Below, one piece after another: positions 1-8,131 of a DNA stretch of 64,000 nucleotides. The stretch covers positions 16,345,501 through 16,409,500 of the forward strand of contig PUFA01000003.1 in the NCBI GenBank assembly GCA_003508835.1, given 5' to 3'. Position 1 is the stretch's first letter; every line of letters begins with the position of its first letter. The DNA comes from Eonycteris spelaea. Lineage: Eukaryota; Chordata; Mammalia; Chiroptera; Pteropodidae. The notes below the pieces were generated by a model that searched no databases, was not told the DNA's origin, and saw only the letters and a list, made by a program, of their open reading frames with translations. A program made the position numbers and the translations under genes.

Positions 1-559
1 CATTCTAAAGTCACAGTGACAAAAAATCCATCAGGGAACCAAGAAAATGAAAACCCTGAAGAACGCTCCTCCCTCCACCTTGCTGCCTTTCAGGTAGTTG
101 AAAGCCGCTGTCTTGGAGCATCCACACCAGGAACCCTGTGCCAAGAAAGCTTCCTTTAGTGGATTTCTCACAGCCAGGAAGGCAGGAGTTCCAAAACTAC
201 AATCCAGTCGTTGTCAGACCTGGAATTCCCTTCCTTGGGACAATTACATTTTGCTCCTGCTTAGCTCCTTGTTGCTTAGCAACCACAGTGGCATCAGGGG
301 AAGCCACTGGAGAGAAGAGCCCTTTCCAGAGTGGGGCTAGGGTGGGAAGAAAGAGGAGTGGAAACCATACACTCACTTCTTAGATGAAGACGTGATGTGG
401 ACCTAAGAGATAAGATAAAGGTGGTAGAATTAAGCTGCGTCTGGAGGGCGCACTTAAATATCCACATTATACTGAATAATCAAGACCAGTATTTGCATAG
501 AATTTTTTAACTTTACAATGAAACTTTATATCTGATATTTTCTGCAACTCTTATGGTGA

Positions 560-690
560 TTGATATCTTACGGCATGATCTCATTTCATAGAGGAGGAAA
601 CTGAGGTCAAAGGGACTAATAGTGCTCACCTTCTCCCAACCAGTTAATGGCAAAGCAGGACAAATCCAAATCTCCCATTTTTGTTTCTCC
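560..690 (-). repeat. MIR-like SINE fragment, reverse orientation
   Basis: A sequence reading like the reverse complement of the MIR core is visible: a block meaning 'bases of the gaggaaactgaggtcaaag type' followed by a loss of similarity through 'agttaatggcaaagcagga'. MIR elements are ancient tRNA-derived SINEs shared by all mammals. Assignment is by eye and the ends are approximate. Confidence 0.5.
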
Positions 691-1724
691 ACTGTAGCCT
701 TTATTGATTCATTCTAGGACCAGTGTTTATCAATATGCATAGGTAAGCATGATGGTGTTAAAATACTAAAATTTAAAAATAACCACTACTACAAACTCGC
801 CCCCATGCCCCGCTATCATTCTTGTCCCTCCTGAACCTTCCGGGATCCAAAAACTAAGAGCTATCACCCAGCTGAGCAGGCCAGGTGTCAGTGTCCGTTC
901 TATGGATTGACCCCCATGTCATATTGTTAAATATTTTTGACATTCCACCAGCCCTTGCTGGACATACACTGGGCTCCAGGTACAATTTTATCCAGTGAAG
1001 ATACAGAGGTATACTGCAAAGCCTTTGACCTCAAAGAGTTCACAGATTGTGACTGGAGGGAAGTGAAAAATAAGGGCACAAAATCTTTTCTGGAATACTT
1101 TTCACAACAGGGAGCTCATTACCATTTAAAATCTATTCTTGTCTTAGGTCCAGTCACAGCATTTCTGTTATATTGAGCTGACAGCTGCCTCCCCAGAACC
1201 CAGAACCCAGCTGACTGGGGCTGGTTATGTCCTCCAGAGAAGAGTCAAGCTAACTAATCCCTATTTTTCCTGATGCCTTCCTACCTACATCTAAAGACGG
1301 CTTTCACATCCCACTCCGATCATTCACAATATGATCTCACTGTCCTACTAGGAAACTTGTGTTGTTCTAGAATCAAAAAAGGAGAGAATTTTATAGTTAA
1401 ATTGGTCTTCAGAAGACTTTAGAATACCCCTCATTTTTCAGGAGTGGAATCTGAGGATCAGAGAGTTGAGGAGACTTGCCCAATAAGCTTACAGCTAAAT
1501 CTCCTTAGCAGTCTGGCCTGTGATCTTTTCGTTACTTCATTGGAATATACTCCCAATTTCTCTATTTTTAGAATTTACCCCAGATTCCAAATATGGCCCA
1601 ATTATTCTACAGTTTACAAGAACTATCACCTCCTTTGGTTAACTACACCTTCTGTTAATATTATCGAACCTAAGATTGTAGGAACTTTGTAAGTATCATG
1701 ATCATATTGTAGGGGCACGCTCTT

Positions 1725-1860
1725 TCTGTTGGATCAGTGATTCCAATGTCATTTGCATATTAGAAGCACCCAGGGTGTTTATTATTTTAAGACCAATTAA
1801 TCAAGATCATCCCAAACATCAGTAATTCTCCCAGGTAATTCTCATGCCCAAATGCACTAC
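1725..1860. repeat. Possible MER5/MER20-type hAT fragment
   Basis: The stretch has the pattern 'agaagcacccagg' then 'cccaggtaattctcatgc', two arms resembling the inverted halves of short non-autonomous hAT-Charlie elements. Divergence is high and the family is uncertain. Confidence 0.35.
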
Positions 1861-3134
1861 TTTATCTCCCCAAAGGGGAGAATCAGTACTGTAGTTTAGC
1901 CCAAGAAGGGTGGGGCAGGTGATTGCCTCTGAGCATTTGATTATACTACTTATCTCAACTTCTTACAAAGGAAAAATGTATGGGTTTAACTCATTCTTTT
2001 TCCTACCTTTAGCTTCAGAGATGTGACAATGACATGACCTACCTTTGCAGTTTGAACCGTGCCTTGCTTGCTCAAGTCATGCAAGGAATGATCTTCTCGC
2101 AGATCCTTGCAGTATGTGGTGTGGGGTCTCAGATAAAGTATGGAGGGGGTTCCATGATGGCCATTTTATAGATGAGGTGCACAGGTACCTAGAGCAAGCA
2201 CAGACAAACAGTCCAGCTGGCTGCAAGTCAGCTACTTGGCGATATCAGAGGAACAGTTATTCTCACCAACATTTATTGATATTTCCTTGCAGGCACAGTC
2301 CAGGCCCCAACAGTTTTATCTTTAGTTGGAAAAACAGATTATAGAAAAAAGAAAGGTATATGTGTACAAAGGGGAAAGAAAATGTGTAAGTCAAGTAGGA
2401 AATAGATGTGCAGTAAGTCTAAAGAGAATTCGATCTCTGACCTCACCCTCCTGCCATTTCTGAATATGTGCTCTATGCACTTTGTAAACATCTTTCTGGT
2501 ATTTCCATACATTAGAGATTGCATACCAGTCTCTCCCACTTGGTTGTGAATTCTGAGTTTGTATCTCTATTTGCTACCACAGTGTCCATGCTACGCCATT
2601 ATTTGTTTTGTGGTTGCAACATGCTGACACTGGAGGTTGTGTAGGACTAAGAGATGGACGTTGTATACTTGCCCATCAGCTGCTCAGAGTGTCTCTTTCT
2701 TTTCTCAAGGGTCCTGGGGCCCTGGAAATAGATATCTTAAAATTGCATGGCACTGATGTTCAGGTCACCTTCTTTACTATCGTCAGACTTTCTGTGTTTC
2801 AGGATATTCTCGGATAACCAAGGAGTGGCCCAGTAGGGAAAGAAGATAAACATTACTGTGATATTCAGCCAGAATTTGAATGCAGTTCCAGTTCTTCCAA
2901 TAGACATACCATTCAGGGACGGGGCTTCAGTTTTCAGGAATCTTTTATTATTATTTTATCTTTAAACTTAAAAAATACAAAAATCTATGTTACATGTAGA
3001 TATATACATATATCCATGTATGTATATATATGCTTATTTTACATATAGATATAAAAAACTAAGAGTAAGAGGATCTCCCTTTCCTTACCTCCCCACACCT
3101 CTCATGTTTAAAATATGGGCTACATGTAAGGAAA

Positions 3135-3290
3135 GAACACTGGATGAGAAGTCAGGGGGCATAGAGGTTCTTCCCAGCTCTGCCTTGACTTAGTGACTCC
3201 AAGCAGTCCATTGCATCTCTATTCCTCTCTCCTCAGCTTTGAGATAATGGAGTTTGAAGGTGATCTCCCAGCTAAACTTTTGCTGCACTA
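3135..3290 (+). repeat. Possible MIR fragment
   Basis: Weak forward MIR resemblance: 'cttcccagctctgccttgactta' type wording, then a pyrimidine-rich 'cctctctcctcagctttgagataatgga'-like segment in the place of the MIR core. It is strongly decayed, so the assignment is tentative. Confidence 0.35.
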
Positions 3291-3365
3291 TAATTCTGTA
3301 GACTTAGCTACCATCTATCATGATAAAATTTTAATAAGGCATGTGCTTCTCTGAGCTACTCTTCA

Positions 3366-3435
3366 GAAAAGAAAGAAAGAAAGAAGAGAAAGAAAGAAAG
3401 AAAGAAAGAAAGAAGAAAGAAAGAAAGAAAGAAAG
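3366..3435. repeat. (GAAA)n microsatellite
   Basis: About 70 bases of GAAA units with a few GAA interruptions. Purine-only on the + strand. Length is likely to vary between individuals. Confidence 0.95.
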
Positions 3436-3474
3436 GACACAGGAAGGAAGATCTTGTAAATATGCCTAGGTTAC

Positions 3475-3595
3475 AGAAGAGAAAGGACTTGGAACTGGCT
3501 TTAGTTCTGGCTCAAATGACACCAGCTACCCATATACTCATGGGCTAACTCTTCTGATTTCTGGGGCTCACTTTTTCACTTTGGAAAGTGTAGGA
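3475..3595 (+). repeat. Possible MIR fragment
   Basis: Forward MIR-like order of motifs: 'tttagttctggctcaaatgac', then a 'gggctaactcttctgatttctgggg' section and 'cactttggaaagtg'. These correspond loosely to the MIR core and the 'cctcatctgtaaaatg' segment. The match is low and was judged by eye. Confidence 0.4.
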
Positions 3596-3904
3596 AATGG
3601 CCCACATGCTGTTGGTATGTGAACCATTGGTATTTCTAGTCCTCTGTGGGCTCTGGGTGCACAAGGAAATGGGCAGAGATCATCTGATTACAGAAAATGG
3701 TTGTTTTGACATTGTATTTTGTGCCTTGATCTATTTCTATCATCAGCTCATATGCCCTGATGATTTTTTTCCTGTTTAAGCATCACCTTCGCATTAATAA
3801 CAATACTCCAGTGTAAAGGGTAGAAGACCTATTGGCTCTAAGGAGGCAGGTCCTGTAGTGATGAGTAACAGAGGAAACATTTGTGGCCATAGAGCATTTC
3901 TCTG

Positions 3905-4081
3905 AAAGAGAGGGAATGAGTGAGAGAGAGAGTGAGAATGAGGGAGAGAGGGAGGGAGGGAGGGCGACAGAGAGACAGAGAGACAGAAAGGGGGGATGAG
4001 AGAGAAAGGGAGGGAGGGAGGGAGACAGAGACAGAGAGAAAGGGGGACAGGAGAGAGAGGGGGAGAAGGAGGGAGGGAGGG
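3905..4081. repeat. Purine-rich GA/GGGA low-complexity tract
   Basis: About 175 bases made almost entirely of A and G on the + strand (GAGA, GGGA and GACAGA units), with only scattered C and T. It lies about 0.8 kb upstream of the CpG-island edge. The long open frames on both strands here are artefacts of the repeat. Confidence 0.95.
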
Positions 4082-5108
4082 CTGGGCAGCAGGTGGATGG
4101 GCGAGCCAGCGCACTTGGGTTGGAGGAGAGTGAATTGTCTACCTGGAATCAGACTGAACCCCAAGGACATGGACCAGCATGGGAGTTGAGGAGTCCTCCA
4201 ACCTAGTCTCCTTTGCCCCACTTCATGGCAGCATTCCTGTGAAGAGAGTGATGAAAGTGAAGAAGCTCAGTGACAGAACTCAGACCAGCAGCCAACCCAG
4301 GCAGTCAGTGGCTGACTGGTTGGTGGGGGCCATTCTCCATCACTACCAAGTCATCTCACCATCCAGATGTCGAAAAACTCTCATGTAGAACGTGACAGTT
4401 GGGAGTCCTCGGAATCTGAGTTGGGAGAAAACTACTCCAAGGTCTTTGGGCACCACCTGAAAACCTACCTGGATCCTATCCGTCCTATATGGTACTATAT
4501 TGTAGCCATGTCCCTGAGGAGTTCTATTCCTCAGGTGCCTGAGGTTGCAACTGAGTGGCCCGAAAAGGTCCTCTTTGGCAGCCCAAATACAGATACTGGG
4601 AGATTAGAAATACCTCTTTATTTTCTACCACCCTGAAAGGGACCTGCGTTTGAACATTTGTCATCTCTCCAGGTCTTTCTCCTCATCACGTGTCCAATTT
4701 CTGAGAAGATGCCCATAAGCATCTGAATGCATGCATGTCGCTGGACCAAAAAAAAAAAAAAAACAACACACACCCTGAAAGTAAAATGTAATTACCAGGT
4801 TAAAAAGAAAAAAAAAAAACACCCAGTTTCGAGGGCCTATCACATCGTGCGCCTCAGCGCGCAGCTCCCCGCCCCTCTCCCCAACACTGCTCCTGTTGTG
4901 TCAGACAGTGGCAGTGTTGAGCCCGGGAACCCGCAGCGGTCCCCGCGGCCGCCCAGTCTCCGCCGCTGACTCCGGAGCGCAGGAGCCACTGGGCCGCGAG
5001 GGCGCTGGGGAGCGGGAGGGGCTCGAGGGGTAGCGAGGGGTCCCCGAGTGGCCTCCACGAACTGTTTTCCTTCTCCCCAGTCAAGAGCCCTACTCCCTCC
5101 AATTGATC

Positions 5109-5131
5109 GAAATTCACCGAAATTCACCGAA
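5109..5131. repeat. Short direct repeat inside the CpG island
   Basis: The ten bases AATTCACCGA occur twice in immediate tandem at 5,111-5,130. It could be a small duplication or a paired binding site; nothing more can be said. Confidence 0.8.
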
Positions 5132-5483
5132 AGAGGGAGGGTGAGGGAGAGGTCGCTCGCTCGCTCGTTACTGGCTGCGCTTCCCCGGACCGAAGCCCGG
5201 GAAGCGGCCCCCCGGTTCCCTGGGCGAGCAGTGTGGGTGCCCGCTCCCCCTCCGAGGCAGATCGCGGGGTGGCGGTCCCCGCTGAGCTCGGCCGCGCGGC
5301 AACTCCGATCCTCCCCCCTCCCCCGCCCGCGCCCTCCCCCTTCCTTTCTGTAGGACTCCGGGACTCGGGAGAGGGCGCGGGAGGCAGGCACACGGGCCCG
5401 ACCCCACTCCAGCGCTCGCCGGGGACGCGGGCGGGCGGCGAGGGGACGCGGCGGGGGCGCGGGGCGGGCGCGGCCATGGAGCG

Positions 5484-5503
5484 CGGCGGCGGCGGCGGCG
5501 GCA
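5484..5503. repeat. Short (GGC)n tract
   Basis: Six to seven GGC triplets lie inside the CpG island, just after an ATG at 5,476 in a good context. Trinucleotide runs of this kind in CpG-island leaders can be length-polymorphic. If the transcript starts upstream, the tract would encode glycines in a 93-codon upstream frame (5,476-5,757). Confidence 0.85.
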
Positions 5504-5703
5504 GCACTAGCGACCGCGGGCGGACGAGCGAGCGGGCGGGCAGGGCCGCCGGGCGCCGCGGACCGAACTGCACAGCTCAGCAAAAGCGCCCTCGCCCTCC
5601 GCGCGCCGCCTCCTGCGAGCCCAAACCCGGCAACATTTTTAAAAGCTCCAAACCATCCTTTGAAGAAAAGAAAAAAAAAAAAGCATTGATCGGAGAGACG
5701 GGG

Positions 5704-5735
5704 AGATATATATATATATATGTATATATATATAT
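5704..5735. repeat. (TA)n microsatellite in the promoter
   Basis: Alternating TA with a single TG interruption, about 32 bases, inside an otherwise G+C-rich island. It is likely length-polymorphic. It is followed by a T-run at 5,738-5,745. Confidence 0.95.
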
Positions 5736-5802
5736 GATTTTTTTTGGCTCCTGCTAAAATTAGCCGGCTCGCCGCGCGCCTGTGTGCGAGTGTGTGCGTG
5801 CG

Positions 5803-5804
<2 letters not shown>

Positions 5805-5843
<39 letters not shown>
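5805..5843. repeat. (GT)n microsatellite in the promoter / first-exon region
   Basis: About 19 uninterrupted GT units lie inside the CpG island. They are followed immediately by an ATG-TGA start-stop pair at 5,845-5,850. Confidence 0.97.
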
Positions 5844-5847
<4 letters not shown>

Positions 5848-5849
5848 TG

Positions 5850-6171
5850 ATTACTCCAGGACTCCTCGGGCTCCGGAGACGCCATTTTCCCCCTTGATAT
5901 CTCTCTCCATAAATCGGTGGCGCGGCGGAGGCGGCCGCGCCGGGCGGGAAGCGCGGGGCCGACCGGGGCGCCCGCCGCTCGCCGCCGCCTCCGCGCGCCC
6001 GGGGGCCCCCGCGCCCCCAGAGCGAGAGCGGCCCGCCAGCGGCTCGCCGTCTGACAGATGCTCATCGCCATGGAGTTGCCGCAGCAGCACCTTTGGGGGC
6101 TCGGGCGAGCGACCGGAGCCGGGATCTGAGCGAGCGCCGGGGCCAGCGGAGCCGGAGCCGCCGGGACATGG
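5850..6171 (+). other. SETBP1: SETBP1 exon 1 (non-coding), 3' part
   Basis: Only the 3' end is supported by sequence. Bases after 6,171 read GTGAGC, a strong donor, and this is the best donor between the CpG island and exon 2. The 5' limit given is arbitrary, because the transcription start cannot be placed and may lie farther up the island. The segment is very G+C rich. It contains an upstream ORF at 6,058-6,129 and a start codon at 6,168-6,170 that reads across the splice into exon 2. It carries no part of the main SETBP1 reading frame, because exon 2 has an in-frame stop upstream of its own start. The neighbouring feature downstream is intron 1. Confidence 0.6.
6058..6129 (+). promoter_or_regulatory. 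Upstream ORF of 23 codons in exon 1
   Basis: ATG at 6,058 and a second in-frame ATG at 6,070 share the stop TGA at 6,127-6,129. The second ATG has G at -3 and G at +4, a strong initiation context. Within the transcribed leader this would be expected to capture scanning ribosomes and reduce SETBP1 translation. The peptide resembles nothing I know, so the likely role, if any, is regulatory. Confidence 0.55.
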
Positions 6172-6174
6172 GTG
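6168..6174 (+). other. SETBP1: Exon 1 splice donor and start of a junction-spanning uORF
   Basis: The sequence ATGG|GTGAGC places an ATG (6,168-6,170) four bases before the exon end at 6,171. The donor matches the consensus at +1 to +5. The ATG has G at -3 and G at +4. Its reading frame continues in exon 2 and stops at 25,368-25,370. Confidence 0.75.
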
Positions 6175-6259
6175 AGCACGCGCAGCGACCTTGGCCCGGG
6201 AGCCGGGCGCCCAGCCTCCCGCCGCGCCGCGGGCCCCCGCACGCCCAGGGTCGGGGGCG

Positions 6260-6260
<1 letters not shown>

Positions 6261-6303
<43 letters not shown>

Positions 6304-6314
6304 GTGTGCGCGCG
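6261..6314. repeat. (TG)n microsatellite just inside intron 1
   Basis: TG repeats with GC and TA interruptions, ending in GCGCGCG, about 90 bases after the exon 1 donor. Alternating purine-pyrimidine throughout. Confidence 0.95.
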
Positions 6315-7294
6315 CCCTGCATGCAAAAGTTAACGTCGCCTCGCTGGGGCTTTGACTTTGCACCGGGCGGGAAGGGGGAGACACGGTCGAGGGGCGGGAT
6401 GCTGGTCCCCGAAAGGCTGCCGAGGATGGGCGCGATTCCGGCCGGCTCGCGGTGGGCAGCGATGCTGGCTCGTTTGGAGTGGCCCGTTGGTGGCGGCGAT
6501 GGTGGAAGTGTCGGGCTGGGAGCTTATTGAGTTTCGCCTAATCTGATCCCCCCCAACCCCCCCCCTTTTGCACCCTCCCTCGGTCCTGCCGCCGGCTGCC
6601 AGGGCTGGCGGGTTTGGCGTTGGTAGAGTGGACTCGAAGGGGGAGGGGGTAAGGAAAGGGGTGGGAAGGCGGCAGGATTTTTTTTTTCCTCTCTTTGTAA
6701 CTTGCAGGTTAAGTGGAGCTAGAGAGCTACATTGTAACCTAGTTGGATTTTTTTGGGGGGAAATGTATCAGAATCTAACGTGTCGTTAATAGAAAGAAGA
6801 ACAGGGAAGAAGTGGTCCAGCCGGCGAAGGTTGGTGTGTGCTTGTGTTGTGGCTCTGTTGTTAGTCTTTCTCTTAAAATCTTAATCAATGGATCCGAGTC
6901 TCTTTCTCTCGTTCTCCGGTTTTGGGACTCTGAAAAGACAGGAATTCCCTTAAAACCAGACGAATGCCTTTTTTGAAAGCACGCATTGTGTATGTTTCTA
7001 GAGGATCCGTGGGCTTGGGAATTAAAGGCAGGCTTCCCCGTTCGGTGGTTTCCAGTGGGAAATCACTCCGGAAAGGGAGCCCTTAAGTATCGATTTATTG
7101 TTTTTGTCTTTCAAATCATTATCTCTTTGACTAAAATACTGTCTGAGAAGTTCCATAGAGACAAAGTCAGGTAAACTGGACTGGGCAGATCTTTAGCAAG
7201 ATGGTGATAACGGTGATGCTGCTTTTTGGTGCCTGTTTGTGATGGAAGCATTGTTAGGTAATAACAATTTTTTATCGGTAGAGCATGCTGGTTC

Positions 7295-7323
7295 TAAATA
7301 ATAATAATAATAATAATAATAAA
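7295..7323. repeat. (TAA)n microsatellite
   Basis: About nine TAA/ATA units in intron 1. Confidence 0.93.
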
Positions 7324-8076
7324 CTGCCGAAATGCTGTCTTCCAGTCCCCTTCGCTGACATGCTACAAGCACCCCTTCTCTCCCGACCCACACGGCTTAC
7401 AACATTCTGAAATCGGATCCAACTGGAAATATTTTCTTTGGAGATCAGAAAGTTGTTCAGTTGGATGTAGGAGATGAGGCTAGAGGTCCTGGGAGTGTGG
7501 GGAGGGGGTTCTTATTGCCCCCCGATGCTGCATTTATTCTTTATGTGTTGTCCGCGTGGGTTCTGAGAGCGTATATATCCATCTAAGAGTGTTGAGGGAA
7601 GGATTTCCGATTCGTTTCCGCTTCAAATAAACTGTCCTGATAATCTCATGGTTGACGTCTAATGCTAAAAGGCCAATTTGTGTGTCTGTGTCGCTGCAGA
7701 AGCTCTCCTTCAACAGGGCAGTCGATTCTGGAATTCTGCAGCAGCTCCTTTTCTTTCTAAGCCACCCCCCAACCCCACCACAATCTACACCTTTTTTTCC
7801 TAAAGTTTGGTTGGGATCCATGGTCTTTAAGGAAATACTAACATTACTTGTTTTTCTCTCACATATTGTTCATTCTTCCTTTTCATTCCTTTACTATTCA
7901 TTCTGGGTGTTTTTTTTTTTTTTTTCCTGCTTTCCTGTAGATTTGTACAAAAATAAACTTCGTAAAGTAGCTGTCTCCAAAACTATTTGGCAGTTTGGCC
8001 CATCTCTTATCCTCCTTTAGTTTGCACAGGAAGATTGAAAGTGCCTCATCTGAACTCATCTTCATCTGTAAAACGT

Positions 8077-8080
8077 TTGT

Positions 8081-8126
<46 letters not shown>

Positions 8127-8131
8127 GTGTT
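8077..8131. repeat. (TG)n microsatellite
   Basis: About 55 bases of TG repeats with one TA and one CG interruption. The CA-rich reverse strand produces the histidine/threonine-rich open frame there, which is not a gene. Confidence 0.96.

Larger units (their letters stand above)
1..4840. other. Upstream non-coding region of SETBP1
   Basis: No coding exon or RNA gene is recognisable here. The open frames are short, have no splice context and resemble no known protein. The stretch holds decayed MIR and hAT fragments (listed separately), an AT-rich segment around 2,970-3,055, a GAAA microsatellite, a long purine-rich tract and two short A-runs just before the CpG island. Composition is ordinary mammalian A+T-rich DNA until it changes sharply near 4,845. 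Distal regulatory elements could be present, but apart from one RFX-like palindrome at 271-283 nothing was identified. Confidence 0.7.
4845..6330 (+). promoter_or_regulatory. SETBP1: CpG-island promoter of SETBP1
   Basis: G+C content and CpG density jump at about 4,845 and stay high to about 6,330, with a CpG shore to about 6,500. Several GC-box (GGGCGG) motifs are present around 5,420-5,475, and a YY1-like GCCATTTT sits at 5,881-5,888. There is no convincing TATA box; the (TA)n run at 5,704-5,735 is a microsatellite. An island directly before the first donor of a large gene is the usual architecture of a broad promoter with several start sites. The exact start sites cannot be read from sequence. 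The island is also a natural place for divergent antisense transcription, but no antisense exon was identified. Confidence 0.88.

Noticed and set aside
3794..4221. Ser/Pro/Leu-rich minus-strand frames
   Set aside because: Direct translation of the purine tract's complement; no other support.
4840..5583. 247-codon open frame on the minus strand in the CpG island
   Set aside because: Stop codons are rare in G+C-rich islands, so long frames arise by chance. The translation is low-complexity Arg/Ala/Pro with overlapping frames of similar length on both strands.
5704..5735. TA run as a TATA box
   Set aside because: It is a 32-base microsatellite, and CpG-island promoters usually lack a positioned TATA box.
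5233..5757. 174-codon forward frame through the promoter
   Set aside because: Same compositional cause. Its end is encoded by the A-run and TA repeat. Kept only as a conditional upstream frame from 5,476.
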